From Coix lacryma-jobi var. lacryma-jobi (taxonomy: Eukaryota; Streptophyta; Magnoliopsida; Poales; Poaceae): 64,000 bases of DNA. Positions within the stretch are counted from its first letter, which is position 1. The number at the start of each line of letters is the position of its first letter. Of the stretch, positions 21,587 through 33,611 are shown one piece after another. The notes under the pieces are model-generated. The model searched no databases and was not told the origin of the DNA. It saw only the letters and a list, made by a program, of their open reading frames with translations. The position numbers and the translations under genes are program-made. The stretch covers positions 93,374,649-93,438,648 of the forward strand of contig CM019830.1 in the NCBI GenBank assembly GCA_009763385.1. Reading direction: 5' to 3'.

Positions 21587-22620
21587 ATGCAGATGACGAC
21601 AACTCGTAGTGGAGCGGGCGGTAGTGGTGGAAATGAGGATCCCAGGGATAACCGTAATCCACCACCTCCTCCACCAGCCACTCCCGAGCAGCTTTTCGCT
21701 CAGTTCCTGGGAAGCCAGCGCAACATTGAAGCTTTGCTGCGAGAGAATTTGGCGCACAGTCAGCAGCATCCTGAGCCAAATCAGTATAGTTCATTCAGGG
21801 ATTTCTTGGATACTAGGCCACCCATTTTCAAAGAAGCTACTGGACCATTGGAAGCAGAAGAATGGCTACATACCATGGAACAGAAGTTTCGTTTGCTCAG
21901 GCCACGAGAACTCAAAGCAGAGTACACCGCGCATCAGCTGCAGGGGCCAGCCGGGATTTGGTGGGGGCATCACCGCACCATCTATCCTGCCAACGTTCCT
22001 GTCACTTGGAGGGTATTCACCGAAGCTGTACGAGGGCACTACATTCCGCCAGGCCTGACTCAGATGAAAGTGGCAGAATTCATGAGCCTGACACAAGGGA
22101 CTCGATCTGTTACCGAGTACCATCACCTATTTAACTCTCTGTCACGTTATGCTCCAGACATCGTGAACACGGATGCTAAAAAGATTGCTAGTTTCAAGAG
22201 AGGTTTGAACACCAAAATGGGAAAATTAGTGGGGACATCTTCTCGTACAGTCTTCAATGACTTTATCAGTGATTGCCTAATTCAAGAGAATCACAATAAC
22301 AAGCATGCTGCAAGTAAGGCCCAGAAGAGACCTTTGATTCCGGAGCATCTCAACCTAGGGGACCACCAGCTCAACGAACCCAGTATCGACCACCAGCGCC
22401 GGGGGCACGTTTCAGGCCACCGCAGAAGAAGAATCAGCGGCAAGCTCAGCGCAATCAAAGGCCATACAAGATAGCTGCTAACCAAGCTCGTGGAGGTCAG
22501 GGCAGCTCGACCGGAGGGAAACCTCTAGTTCGGGGGCCATGTTACAACTGCAACCAAGAGGGGCACTTCGCAAGATATTGCCCTCACCCAAAGAAGCAGC
22601 AAGCTAACTACCTACACCTA
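21587..22620 (+). pseudogene. Tekay-1 gag with CCHC zinc knuckle
   Basis: The start is ATG 21587 or, two codons later, 21593. A Pro-rich N-terminus precedes the retrotransposon gag capsid domain: FLDTRPPIFKEA, then EAEEWLHTMEQKF, GPAGIWWGHH and the VAEFMSLTQG block. A frameshift near 22350 closes the frame at 22474. The next frame carries the nucleocapsid knuckle CX2CX4HX4C at 22540-22581 (CYNC, H, C). Gag packages the RNA; the arrangement is that of chromoviruses. Confidence 0.85.
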
Positions 22621-22626
22621 CACAAC

Positions 22627-23060
22627 ATGACCGCTGAAGAAGCTCGTTCTGGAGAGCCCATGACTGCCGGTATGTGTCTTGTTAACCATCATCCTGCAGT
22701 TGTTTTATTTGATACTGGATCATCACATTCATTCATGAGCAAAGCATTTGCACAAAAACATAATCAAGAGGTGTCTGAAATGGATTATGGGTTTCACGTA
22801 AGCTCCGTGGAGAGTAGCGTGTTATCTAGGCAGATGGTTAGTAATGCAACCATCGACATCGGAGGCACAAATTTGGAGCAAATCTCGTAGTTCTACTAGG
22901 ACTCAGTATGGATGTAGTCCTAGGTATGAGTTGGATGAGTATGTGGAATGCGGTGTTAGACACTGCAAATAGGATTCTTACCTTATCTGATGGGAGGACG
23001 AATACAAAGTTACGCATATCTCTTCCTCGGGGTGCGGATTTTGTCGATTTATCTTGCACT
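22627..23060 (+). pseudogene. Tekay-1 aspartic protease
   Basis: VVLFDTGSSHSF with the catalytic Asp at 22711 identifies a retropepsin-type protease, which cuts the polyprotein. The flap part follows, and the second hydrophobic strand (SMDVVLGMSWM-like) appears in another frame after a shift near 22880. Confidence 0.8.
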
Positions 23061-24575
23061 TTATCTTAGAAGACCTGTCCAAAATCCCAGTCGTCCGAGA
23101 CTTTCGGATGTTTCCCGATGAATTACCAGGGTTACCGCCCATGCGGGCAGTGGAATTTGCAATTGAGTTGTTACCTGGAACTGCACCAATCTTTAGAAGA
23201 CCCTACCGTATGCCGCCCAATGAGTTAGCTGAACTCAAGACTCAGATTAAGGAGCTTCTGGACAAAGGATTCATTCAACTTGTATATCCAAGTGGGGTTG
23301 CCCGCATTGTTTGTTAAGAAGAAGGATAAGTCCTACGGATGTGTGTGGATTATCGGCCGCTCAATGCCATGACCGTCAAGAACAAGTATCCGTTGCCAAG
23401 GATAGATATTCTGTTTGACCAGTTATCCAGAGCCAAGGTGTTTTCCAAGATTGATTTGAGATCAGGTTACCACCAGATCAGGATTCGGCCACAGGATATT
23501 CCAAAGACTGCTTTTTCAACCAGATATGGGCTGTATGAGTATCTGGTCATGTCTTTCGGATTGACAAATGCTCCAGCATATTTCATGAGTTTGATGAATT
23601 CGGTGTTTATACCGGAACTAGATAAGTTTGTAGTGGTTTCATTGATGACATTCTAGTATACTCTGAAAACCCGGATGATCATGCAGAACATTTGAGGATT
23701 GTTTTGACGAGGCTCCGAGAACATAAACTTTATGCTAAGTTTAGCAAATGCGAGTTTTGGTTGAAGCAAGTACAATTTCTTGGTCACATCTTGTCCGAAG
23801 AAGGAATTCTGTGGACCCCAGTAAGGTACAAGAAGTGATGGAGTGGGAAGCTCCTACTTCAGTTGGTGAAATTCGGAGTTTTTCTTGGATTAGCAGGGTA
23901 CTATCGTCGTTTCATTCCTGACTTCTCTAAGATTGTCAAACCAATGACAAGCTTGCTCTAGAAAGATCATAAGTTTGAATGGACAGAAGGGTTGAACTAG
24001 CTTTCCGTACCTTGCGGAAACTATTGACCACTGCTCCTGTCTTAGCTCAACTAGATATCGAGAAACCTTTTGATGTCTTTTGTGATGCATCGAAGGTTGG
24101 ATTAGGTTTGCGTTCTTAGGCAAGAAGGCAGGGTGATTGCTTATGCATCCTACAATTGAGGAAACATGAGATTAACTATCCTACACATGATTTAGAGTTA
24201 GCCGCTGTGGTGCATGCTCTAAAGATCTGGAGACATTAGCTGCTTGGTAACGTCTGTAATATGTACACCGATCACAATAGTCTCAAGTATATCTTCACTC
24301 AACCTGAATTGAATATGAGGCAAACAAGATGGCTTGAACTAATCAAAGATTACAATCTACAAATACATTATCATCCAGGAAAAGCAAATGTGGTTGCCGA
24401 CGCTTTGAGTCGGAAATCACACTGCAATAATTTGAGGTTACAACCAGAAGACGAGTTTAGTCTCGTACACCCTGTGATTCTGCACAATATCAAGCTACAA
24501 GGCACCTTAGTTGATCAGATTCTTGAAGGGCAGAAACAGACAAGGGAATTTATCATATCAAGGAAAGGCTGAAGA
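23061..24575 (+). pseudogene. Tekay-1 reverse transcriptase and RNase H
   Basis: Ty3 RT motifs appear in order: VVRDFRMFPDELPGLPP, YRMPPNELAELK, CVDYRPLNAMT, FSKIDLRSGYHQI and YEYLVMSFGLTNAP. The FIDD active site is at about 23638-23649, reached through a frameshift. The RNase H part retains FDVFCDAS-like sequence near 24070 and TDHNSLKYIFTQPELN, then HYHPGKANVVADALSR. At least six single-base shifts interrupt it, while residue identity between shifts stays high. Confidence 0.85.
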
Positions 24576-25941
24576 CCGCAACTGAACCAATAACATTTTG
24601 GATTGATGATAAGGGAGTGTTATGGTTTGACCAGCGCCTAGTGGTGCTTAAGAATAGGGAACTCAAAACCAGATCATGGATGAATCCCATTTATCTAAGT
24701 TATCCATTCATCCTGGAAGTACTAAGATGTATCAAAATTTGCGTCCAAGATTCTGGTGGACCAAGATGAAGAAACAGATTACCGCGTACGTAGCCAGATG
24801 CGACATGTGTTGTCGAGTAAAAGCTATTCACCTGAAGCCAGCCGGAACAGTTCAATCGTTACCAATACCCGAGTGGAAATGGGAAGAAATAGGTATGGAT
24901 TTCATCACTGGTTTGCCAAGCACCCAGAAAGGAAATGACTCAATTTGGGTGATAATCGATCGTCTTACCAAGACCGCTCATTTTATTCCAGTCAAAACCT
25001 GTTATCGAGCACCGGACTATGCGGAGATTTATATCCATCAAATCGTTCGACTGCATGGTATACCCAAGGTTATAGTTTCAGAACGTGGAACACAGTTTAC
25101 TGCACCGTTTTGGGAGAAACTGCAAAGGAATTAGGCACGAAGCTAATTCGTAGCTCTGCTATCATCCCCAAACCTCAGGACAAACCGAAAGAGTGAATCA
25201 AGTCTTGGAGGACATGTTGAGAGCCTGTCTGATTTCAGCGAAGGGATCTTTGGAGAAATGGTTACCTTTAGCAGAATTTGCTTACAACAATGGCTATCAA
25301 GAAAGCATACAGATGGCACCTTTTGAAGCTCTTTATGGTAGAAGGTGCAGGACACCGGTGAACTGGGTTGAACCGGGAGAACGCTGATACTATGGAATTG
25401 ATTTTGTTAACGAAGCAGAAGAACAAGTTAGAATAATCCCAACATATGGCAGCTGCGCAGTCTCGACAAAGAGCTATGCAGACAAGAGAAGAAAACCGCT
25501 TGAATTTAGCGAAGGCGATTATGTATATCTGAAGTGTCGCCCATGAAAGGTGTCAGAAGCTTCGGCGTAAAAAGGAAGTTAGCACCAAGATTTGTGGGAC
25601 CTTACAGGATCGTGAAAGGAGGGGAGAAGTAGCTTATCAGCTACAGCTACCTGAACATTTAAAAGTTTATTCCCTGTATTCCATGTGTCACAATTAAAGA
25701 AATGTCTTCGAGTTCCGGAAGAAGAGGTACAACCGGCCAATATCAAGTTACAATCCGATCTCACCTATTCAGTGATGCCTTATTGGGTACTTGATGAAAA
25801 GGAAAGAATAACTCGTGGAAGAATAGTGAAGCAATATAAAGTGTCTTGAGTGAGCAAGACGACCGAGATGCCACTTGGGAAACGGAAGACTATCTAAAGG
25901 AGGTGTATCCACAGTTTTATAAGAACTCGTTAGTAACTTAA
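24576..25941 (+). pseudogene. Tekay-1 integrase with C-terminal chromodomain
   Basis: The zinc-binding part has the paired His (ESHLSKLSIHPGSTKM) and CDMC. The core has Asp in GMDFITGLP. The second catalytic position reads VSERGTQF, Glu in place of the usual Asp (codon at 25081). The third acidic residue lies near 25186 in a shifted frame. FEALYGRRCRTP and KLAPRFVGPYRI-type sequence follow. Near 25790-25935 a shifted chromodomain is readable (RGRIVKQYK, then DATWETEDYL). Chromodomains of this type are thought to guide insertion to heterochromatin. Confidence 0.8.
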
Positions 25942-25956
25942 ATCTCGGGACGAGAT

Positions 25957-25976
25957 TCTTTTAAGGAGGGGAGGGC
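25957..25976 (+). promoter_or_regulatory. Tekay-1 polypurine tract
   Basis: TTCTTTTAAGGAGGGGAGGGC directly precedes the 3' LTR. It is preceded by the palindrome tctcgggacgaga, which recurs in related form before the Tekay-2 LTR. Confidence 0.75.
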
Positions 25977-28900
25977 TGTAACACCCCTGGTGTTAAGCAA
26001 CCCTAAATGCATAACTTGACATCTCATAAGCATGAAGCATCATCATCCCATGTTGCATTTTGTTTTAAGTGTCATTTCATGTCTTGGCTTGTAATGTTAT
26101 GCTTGAAGTGATGCTTGTTTGACTTGTTTTTGGAGTGTTGGAGTCTCCTTAGTAGTTGAACCTTGTTGAGTCAAAAAGAAGCTAGGTTTGTGTTGGTCAT
26201 TTTGGCTAACCAAGTCACTAACCCTTGTTGCCTTAATAGAGCCCTAGGAGTCCTTTTGTTTGACTAACTAACTAGACCTCCTTGATAGACGCTTTGTTTG
26301 ACTATGGGACCTTAACCAAAAGTGTGTAGAATTTAGTGTAGAACAAAAGTAGTTTAAGGCCCAACTCATGAAAATGAGTTTAACAAGGTGTTTTAGGACC
26401 CACAAGGCAGAAATGGGGGAGGTTAGACTTAGAAAAATTTCCTAAGTCCCTAACTGGCGAAACAGTTTCGCTGAGCGATCTTTGGAGCTTTTCTGGGAGC
26501 AATCTAGGCCGAACCAAAGCTTGATCTTGTAACCAAAGTTGTAGTCGGCATGTAGCTCTACTCAATGGAACAAATGGTTTAGCGTTTCATCAAGTGGATT
26601 AGGAGTTAATTGCGTCCAAAGTTTGGCCGTCAGTCGGCCATCGGCAACTGAATCGGCCGATTCAGTATGAATCGGGCCGTGCCGTGCCGACCGCGCGCAG
26701 GACTCGCCCGCCGCGTGGCGCGAGCCGGCCGGGACAGCGTCCGCGCGCGGCGTGGCGTGCACAAGGCCGCCTCGCCCCTGCCAAGCCGCACTCCCTCCAT
26801 TCTGTCCTCTCGCTCTCTCGCCGTCGCCCAAGCGGAAGAGAGGGGGAAAGCAGAGCGCCGCCGCCGTCCGGCCGCCTCGCCGCAAGCCCAACCACCCACA
26901 AGGCTTCGCCGTGAGCCCCCCACCTCTTGCTACCCTTAGCGCCCCATAGGAGACCCTAGAAAGCCTTGGGATGACCGCCGCCATGGCCGCCATGACCGCC
27001 GAGCTCGGTTCGTCGTGGTCGGCCTCCTTCCCATGGTTTCGTGTCGCCCTAGCTCACATTCAAGGGTTAGGGAGGTTCGTAGAAGATGTAGAAGGTGACG
27101 GTTTGGCCGGTTAGGTTTTGAAGACCGCGGTACGCCGCGCTCGCCATGTCCGCCATGGCCGGCGAGCGCGGTCCCGTGGCCAACCCCCTTCCCGTGCCCG
27201 TCCGTTGGTCCTAGTTAGCGTTCGCGAGTCGCCTTGGACCGTAGAAGGCGTTGGTGGTGTTGGTTTAGTCAATTAGGGTTTGGTAGTGCCAGTACGCCGC
27301 CGTCCGCCGCTCGCCATGGTCACCGGAGTCGGCATGGCCGTGGTCGCGAGTGCTCAGAGCAGGAGCCTGGCTCCTAAGCCTCGGGTTAGGGTTGTGAAGT
27401 CACCGAGTAGAAATCGCGCGTTGGTTTGGCTCGGGTTGACCGGAGCCGTCCGCGTAGCATGCCCGCGCCGCCGTGTCCGCCATGGTCGCCGGCGAGCTCG
27501 ATTCGAGCATGCGCCGGGGTAGATAGTGGTACCGCCGGGTGCGGAAGAAGGAGGGGAGCAAGATGGTGGTGTCCGTTTCGCCGGAGAGGTCGCCGCTGGT
27601 GAGCTTCGCCGCGGTCAACCATTCCCCTCCTTCGGTGTGACTGACCGGTGGGGTCGGTTTGACCAAGGGCCCGCGGGTCAGTGGCTCGGTCCCAGTTGTC
27701 ATTGGCCTGGGTGCAATAGCCTGGGTGCGTGTAGCAGTTTAGGTTAAAAGGTTTTTCAGGGTTTTGTTTAAATAGTTTTCAGAAATGTTTGAATTGCTTG
27801 TTTAATTCATATCTTGCATTCTGTAAATGCTAAAAAGGGTGAAACAAGTTTTGTAAGTTTGTTGTGATGAGTTCTGTGCATGAAAAATGTGATATGTCCA
27901 GTTTGTGATAAAGTTATGTGTAGCTATATTTAATTCTTGTTTTGGCTGAAATCTTGTTAAATGCATAGTAATCTGTGTATTGCTCAGAAAAATGTGATTT
28001 TTGTTTTGTTAGGTTTGTATTGATGAATAGCTTCTCGGAAAAATGTAATATGATGTTGTTTTGTGGAATATTTCAGCAGTAGCAATTAAAATGAATAAAT
28101 GTTTTTCTTGTTTATTTTGTAGTAATTAAAATATGAGGAGTTTGAACCTAAGAATTTTTATACACTGCTCTTGTGCTAAAAGTTCAGTAGAAAAAGAGAA
28201 ATCTGTTGTTTGACACTTTTTGAATGGGTGCGTAGTTCAAAGCACCTTTTCATGGTAGAAATTGTCTTTTCATAGAGGATAGGGCTTAAGTCCAAATGGA
28301 TTGAAATTGGACAGAGGACTAGGTTACGTGTTGTTAACTTCCAGTAATTTTGTAGATTTTTCTAAGCTGTCTAGATGGGTTTGCTGTTATAAGCTTGATT
28401 ATTTGGTTTTATTTCAGCAAGTGATTAAAGGAACGTAATTTATTAATTGAGTGCTTGCTGTGGTAATTAGAATCCTAAATATGAATTAGGAGAGCTAGTT
28501 AGTTGATTGATTAGTTAAGGTCTTTTGTGATCACTGGGTGATGTTGACTACCTTGTTGAAGAGAACGCAGTAGATGACATGTGCTTATCTCCTGAATGTC
28601 TTGTTCTATGTTGCATCACCAGTGCATTCCATGTGCATTCATGTTATTTATGCGTGTCGTGCATCATGCAAGATCGGTAGCCGAGGTCCAGGAACCGCCA
28701 CCAGTGGTGCCGTATCTGGAGGAGACACAGGACGAGAGGACCCCGAAAGGAGTCGACGAGGACCTGCCGGAGTGCCGCGATCACCGACCCTCCGACTTTG
28801 AGCGAGGCAAGCCTCGGAGCATCCCACTCCTACGGTTTCAAATGCAATTACAAATTAACCTGATATGTTTGTTGCATTAGGTTATAGGAGTTGAGTGATA

Positions 28901-30326
28901 CCGTTGATGCATTACTACTTATCCTTGTCCGCCTGCAATTGTATCTTGTTATCCATGTTAAGTCTAGGCTCGTTTCTGCTTAGCCTGCTTAGACCGATAA
29001 AAGTCGGGTGATTTCCTGTCTCCCGCATATAGGTGGATACTGATCATGTTTAGCCTTGTGCTATCGTGGAGATAATCTTGTGATATATTAAACTGAGACC
29101 GGGCAAGATGTAGGAGCAGTAGGACATGGGTTCTGTGTGCTAGTAGTCTCCCGTCTGTGTCGATTAGGAACCGATGAAGGCACACCTCAGTCATTTTGAA
29201 CGCGTCAATCACTTAACGGAGCAGGTGTGGGTACCTCCCGTGAAGCCGAGTATGGTTTTTCGAGGTGATGGAGATGTTGACGCCTAACACCCAGGGCCTT
29301 ATATGAACCGTGGGCAACTATTCTGAGCATCCTGGCATGGTCCGTGGACGGGCGGGCCTGATTGACCTGGCATGACCGTGGGCAGTTATAGCTTGAGCGA
29401 CCTGGCATTGAGATAACCCCCGATGTAGAAGTGCCCATGACCGTCCCGCGTGTTGTGTTCTCGAACCTCCTGAATTGGTCGCCGACGGCCGCCTGGCAAG
29501 GTTGATCGAGCGAGTGTGCGACATTTTTATCCCCAGCTGGTAGGAATCGATTATAATCGTCATCGCTCCTGGTTAGTGAGTAACTTGACTGGGCATGTGT
29601 TACCGTAGTAACTTATGGAACTAAAGATGGTTATGGTACTGAATCTGAAAGGCTATTGATGAAATAGTCGCTCTTGCTTGATTAAGTAGTCAAGTGCTTG
29701 CTCTAGATCAGGTGCAAATCTAGTTGATTACATAAAATTGACTGCTAATACTCTAATGATGATTATGTATTAATAAAATGCTTTTATGCAAAAAGGTAAG
29801 TACAGCCAACCCCAGATACAGCTTGCATACTCCTTGGTGTCGTCTATTTCTAGTTTATGACGGGTAAGTCTAGCTGAGTACCTTCTCGTACTCAGGGTTT
29901 ATCCCTTGTTGTTGCAGATGGGCAATGCTTCTTCGGCTATTGCGAGAACTGTCTGTACCCCATCAAGGGTGGTGACGACCATGGGCATGTCAACTCTTAT
30001 CCTTCCCTGATGCTTTTGTGGACTGATCAGGCATTGGCACCGTATTGTTTACTGAGAACTTATGTTAAAACTATGTTGCTTTCGCTTTTGAAATTTCGAA
30101 CTATGGTTTGTAATAACTGTTGAACTCTGATGTATTTGAATTATGTGCGAACTGATTGTACCTCGTGGACATGTACGCTAATCTTTACGATCTTGGCTAA
30201 GTTGAATGATTTGAAATCCTTCAAGATTTCCGGACTACCAGGTTTGTACGAGCTTAAGTACCTATAATCTCTGTGAAAGCGGGGATTCGGTGCTTAATCT
30301 GGTATAAATTGGTCGGTTCTGTCACA
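25977..30326 (+). repeat. Tekay-1 3' LTR
   Basis: It is the counterpart of 7902-12332, with the same GC-rich block (about 26620-27740), AT-rich block and exon-like frame (28596-28880). The right border is TGTCACA, after which Tat coding sequence resumes. Confidence 0.85.
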
Positions 30327-30331
30327 TCGGA

Positions 30332-31300
30332 GTTCTTTTTCTTGACTAGCCCTGGATTAGCTAACACTCGGGGTGGAGGACTTCTCTGATGAATCCAGCT
30401 GTGAGTATTTGGCTATTTCATTCTTGATTGCCTCTTTTTTCTTTGGTGAAAATCGTCGTAGTCTTTGCTTGATAGGTCTGGACCCTTTCTTTTAGTTCCA
30501 GTTGTGTTCAGCCAAGTTCCTTGGGACTCCCGGCATATCAGCCGGTTTCCAAGCAAAATATATCTCTGTTTGCTCTGAGGAACTTGGTGAGCGTGAATTC
30601 CTATTCTTTAGATAGGTGACCGCTAATCACTGCCGTCTTGGAGGAGTCGCCGGTTTCTAGGTCAATATGTTTTGTAGAGACTGCTGTTGATGGTTGGATA
30701 GTACCCGCCTTCTTGGTTGGGATTTCTGAATCTCCAGACTTGGTATTATGCACCATCTGAGCAGTTCTTGTAACTCCCGGGTGAGTGAGCTTTTTCAGCG
30801 ATCTAGACAGCCTCAGTGTCGCAATCAAATGATCGCTTCAAGTCACCTCTGAAAGTTAGGATTCCTTTAGGACCCGGCATCTTCAGGAGAAGGTACGGGT
30901 AGTGAGGTACTGCCATAAACTTAGCGATGGCTGGCCGTCCCAATATGGCGTGATACATGAATCAAGTCGGCTACCTCGAATCTGATGTACTCAGTCCGAT
31001 AGTTGATCTGAGTTTCCAAAGTTACGGTAATATGATTCTTCCGAGTGGTACGACGCCTTTCCGGGTACTATGCCATAGAAGGGGGCACTTCATGGTGTGA
31101 GCTATGTTGCGAGATCCAGATTCATCTTGCGTAGGGACTTGCGAAGATAACGTTAAGTCCCTGCCCCTCCGTCGATGAGTACTCTGCTCAATGTAAACCC
31201 AGCGACCGTGGGATCCAAGACCAGCGGGTAGTGCCCTGCGTTGGAGACGCTGGTCCATTGGTCTGCTCGGGAGAAGCTGATCGGGTGCTTAGACCAGTCA
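30332..31300 (-). pseudogene. Tat protease and start of RT
   Basis: The protease active site LIDGGAG is at 31159-31179. Tat proteases carry DGG or DGS in place of the usual DTG. Toward the left the sequence leads into the N-terminal RT region, ending at the Tekay-1 insertion with a GLVKKKNS-like stretch. The frame is broken several times. Cleavage of the Gag-Pol precursor would be its role. Confidence 0.65.
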
Positions 31301-31499
31301 AGTTACCTGGGAGTCACCGGTTCTGTAGACATGATCTCTCGTAGAGAAAGCTTCTGGAGCCTCTTGCTGTCACTGGTGGTTACTCCCCCAAAAATGACAT
31401 TGATTGTCCCTTTGGGGTGTTGGAAACCACCGTTGTCTTGCAGAGGGTCCTCAGCTGTCTTCTTGCCTTTGTCCTTCTTGTTTTTGTTGAAATTGGAGT

Positions 31500-33330
31500 T
31501 CAGGCCTCCCTCCTTGAGTTGTCGACAGTGCCTTGCCTGATGTCCGGCTTTCGGATGAAAGGGGCAGGGTCCATCGAGTAAGTCATCGAAAGTAAACGGC
31601 TTGTTCCCTTCTTCTGAGGCTTCATGGCAGCACAGTATTGTCTCCTGCCCTTTTCCGGGTGCTTTGCTGTGGTGCCTGGTTCCTCTCTAGTTGTTCCCTC
31701 GATCACCCTGCGTGTTTCTATTGGGAAACGCTCCTGTGTACGTTCTCTATCGCCATGATGGAATTTATGGCCCGATGGAACTCGTCAGTAGTGGTCGGGT
31801 CCTGCTTGATGAATCTTTTGTAATTGTACCTTTCGCAGATACGTTGCCGAAGAGGTCAATTACTTCTCTGTCTGTGATGTCAGATACTGTGGAGCGGGTC
31901 TCTGAGAAACTCCTATAGTATTCCCGCATTGATTCGTTTTCTGTTGCTTGCAGGTTCTGAGCTTCGTCCGGGGGTCTGATCTCTCTGGGAACCCCGCAAA
32001 GTTTTCGATGAAGATACGTTGAGTTGCTCCCAGGAGACGATGGACTCGGGTTTAAGCCTGTCAAACCAAGCAAGCGGCATTGTTTCTAAAGCCATTGGGA
32101 TAGAGTGCTTTGACGTCGTTGCTTCCGCGGCCAGCTCAACTGCTTGAGCATACAGCCGGAGCCATCGCTTAGGCTCTGTCTTCCCGTCATACTTTGAATA
32201 GTTTCCGGGTTCGAATTTGGACGGGAATGAGACTGCTCGTAGCCTTTGGGAGAAGCAGGGGAAGCGATCGATTGCTTCAGATGCTGCGACTGCAATCCCT
32301 CTGTACGAAGATTCGGCTCCTCCCTCAGCTTAATCGGGTACGCGGTGGCCTAGACTACTCCTTGCTGGGATTTGACCGAGTCGCTCTTGAACAGGCCGCC
32401 TTCTGGGGTGAGAGGAAGCTTGCTCGTCAGCCAGAGACTCAAGATTCCATCCTCGGACTTGTAGCGCAGTAGAGTGTTATCATGACCAATCGTCGCTCTT
32501 CTTCAGGGGTGCGATTGTCCTTGCTCCCATCTCTGTGGCTAGGGCCATGATGTTCTGTAAGGTGTCTGGAAAACCTTGTGACCAGCGACTCTCATAACTC
32601 GGGTTTGAGGTTGCGGGAGCAATCGGCTCGTCGGCGATTATGATCGTTTTGTGATTGATACTCCTGATCACGTTGGCGCGAGCATGATTTTCCGCGTCCT
32701 CCTCTAAGCGTCTCTGAGTGTTATATTCTTCGAGTCGTATATTGGCGGTCCCGACTGCCTCCTTGCGGTGATTTGCGAGCCTTCTGCGAGCTTCTTTTGC
32801 TTGATTCCTTCTAATTCTCTCAGCTTTTAAGGACTCGTTTTCTGCGGGTCCTTCAGGATCATTATCAGATATCATACTTGGAGTTTCGTCATCCTGGAAG
32901 ACATCTGGAGGCGTTGGTGGTCGTAGAGATGACTGATGCCCCGCCATGAAGACTTCATGGGTGTAGCCTTGGATTGTTGATCCGGGCGTGACCGACTCCA
33001 AGGTGGAAGTGCTGGAGATTAGTTCGGTGAGGTGTCGAGTTCCTCAAGGGGGAGCTGATGTCCGTGTTGATATGGGAGCTGCTGATCGATTGTGCCAACC
33101 AACCTGGCCGGACTGCTGTATTGGCCAATGAACGATATACCCTCCTCGGTAGAGCTGAAGACGAGTCCTTGCTGAGCTCCTGTCCAAGGTATCTCTTGAT
33201 ACTCTTTGAATCTTGAGCTAGTTTGGGGTCTTTGAGGTCTCGAGCTGAATCGGGTCTTGGAGGGTCCGAGCTGAATCCTGTAGCCCGAAGATGATGCTAT
33301 GACTGATCTCCGAGTCCTTTTCGTTCTCAA
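31500..33330 (-). pseudogene. Tat gag, frameshifted
   Basis: From the right, an N-terminal Arg/Ser-rich part (from about 33330) leads to a charged helical stretch (about 32750-32850). The capsid block near 31900-32070 (AQNLQATENESMREYYRSF, then DITDREVIDLF) is characteristic of Tat gag. A knuckle-like motif follows at 31525-31566. It reads CX2HX4HX4C, so the second Cys of the usual CCHC is His. Stops and shifts divide the gene into at least five pieces. Confidence 0.75.
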
Positions 33331-33591
33331 AATTGATTAGGTTCGAGTAGGAGTCGGGTGCTTCAGGCTGGTTCTCGGAATCTCGTGGATCTTGGACCGC
33401 AAGATTTGCTAGGTCTGAGTCAGATCATCCATCTTTGGTGTGGCTTGCACTTCTGGATCAGTGTGAAGTTGCCAATGCAGCTTTCCTTGATCATTCGCGA
33501 TGCAAGTCCATGAACCAAAAATGAAAAATGGGTCCCTCCGAGAACATGTTGTCGTGGTTCGCCGAGCTCTTAGTCGTTGAATCGCCGAAAG

Positions 33592-33609
33592 CCCCTACCT
33601 GGCGCGCCA
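33592..33609 (-). promoter_or_regulatory. Tat primer-binding site
   Basis: TGGCGCGCCAGGTAGGGG starts two bases after the LTR end. It begins with the TGG expected from a CCA tRNA tail. I cannot assign the tRNA with certainty. Confidence 0.65.
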
Positions 33610-33611
33610 GC

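Larger units (their letters stand above)
7902..30326 (+). mobile_element. Tekay-1: Ty3 Tekay/Del-type chromovirus
   Basis: The element runs from TGTAACACC (7902) to TGTCACA (30326), with LTRs of 4431 and 4350 bases. It has a tRNA-Met primer site, an extra ORF1, gag with a CCHC knuckle, protease, RT, RNase H, integrase and a C-terminal chromodomain. It sits in the Tat RT gene. The flanks gtgga (7897-7901) and tcgga (30327-30331) are a degraded target-site duplication at best. An Athila-type element (13857-20932) has inserted into ORF1. Long LTRs, gene order and chromodomain fit the Tekay/Del/Retrosat2 group. Single-base indels break every long frame. Confidence 0.9.
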
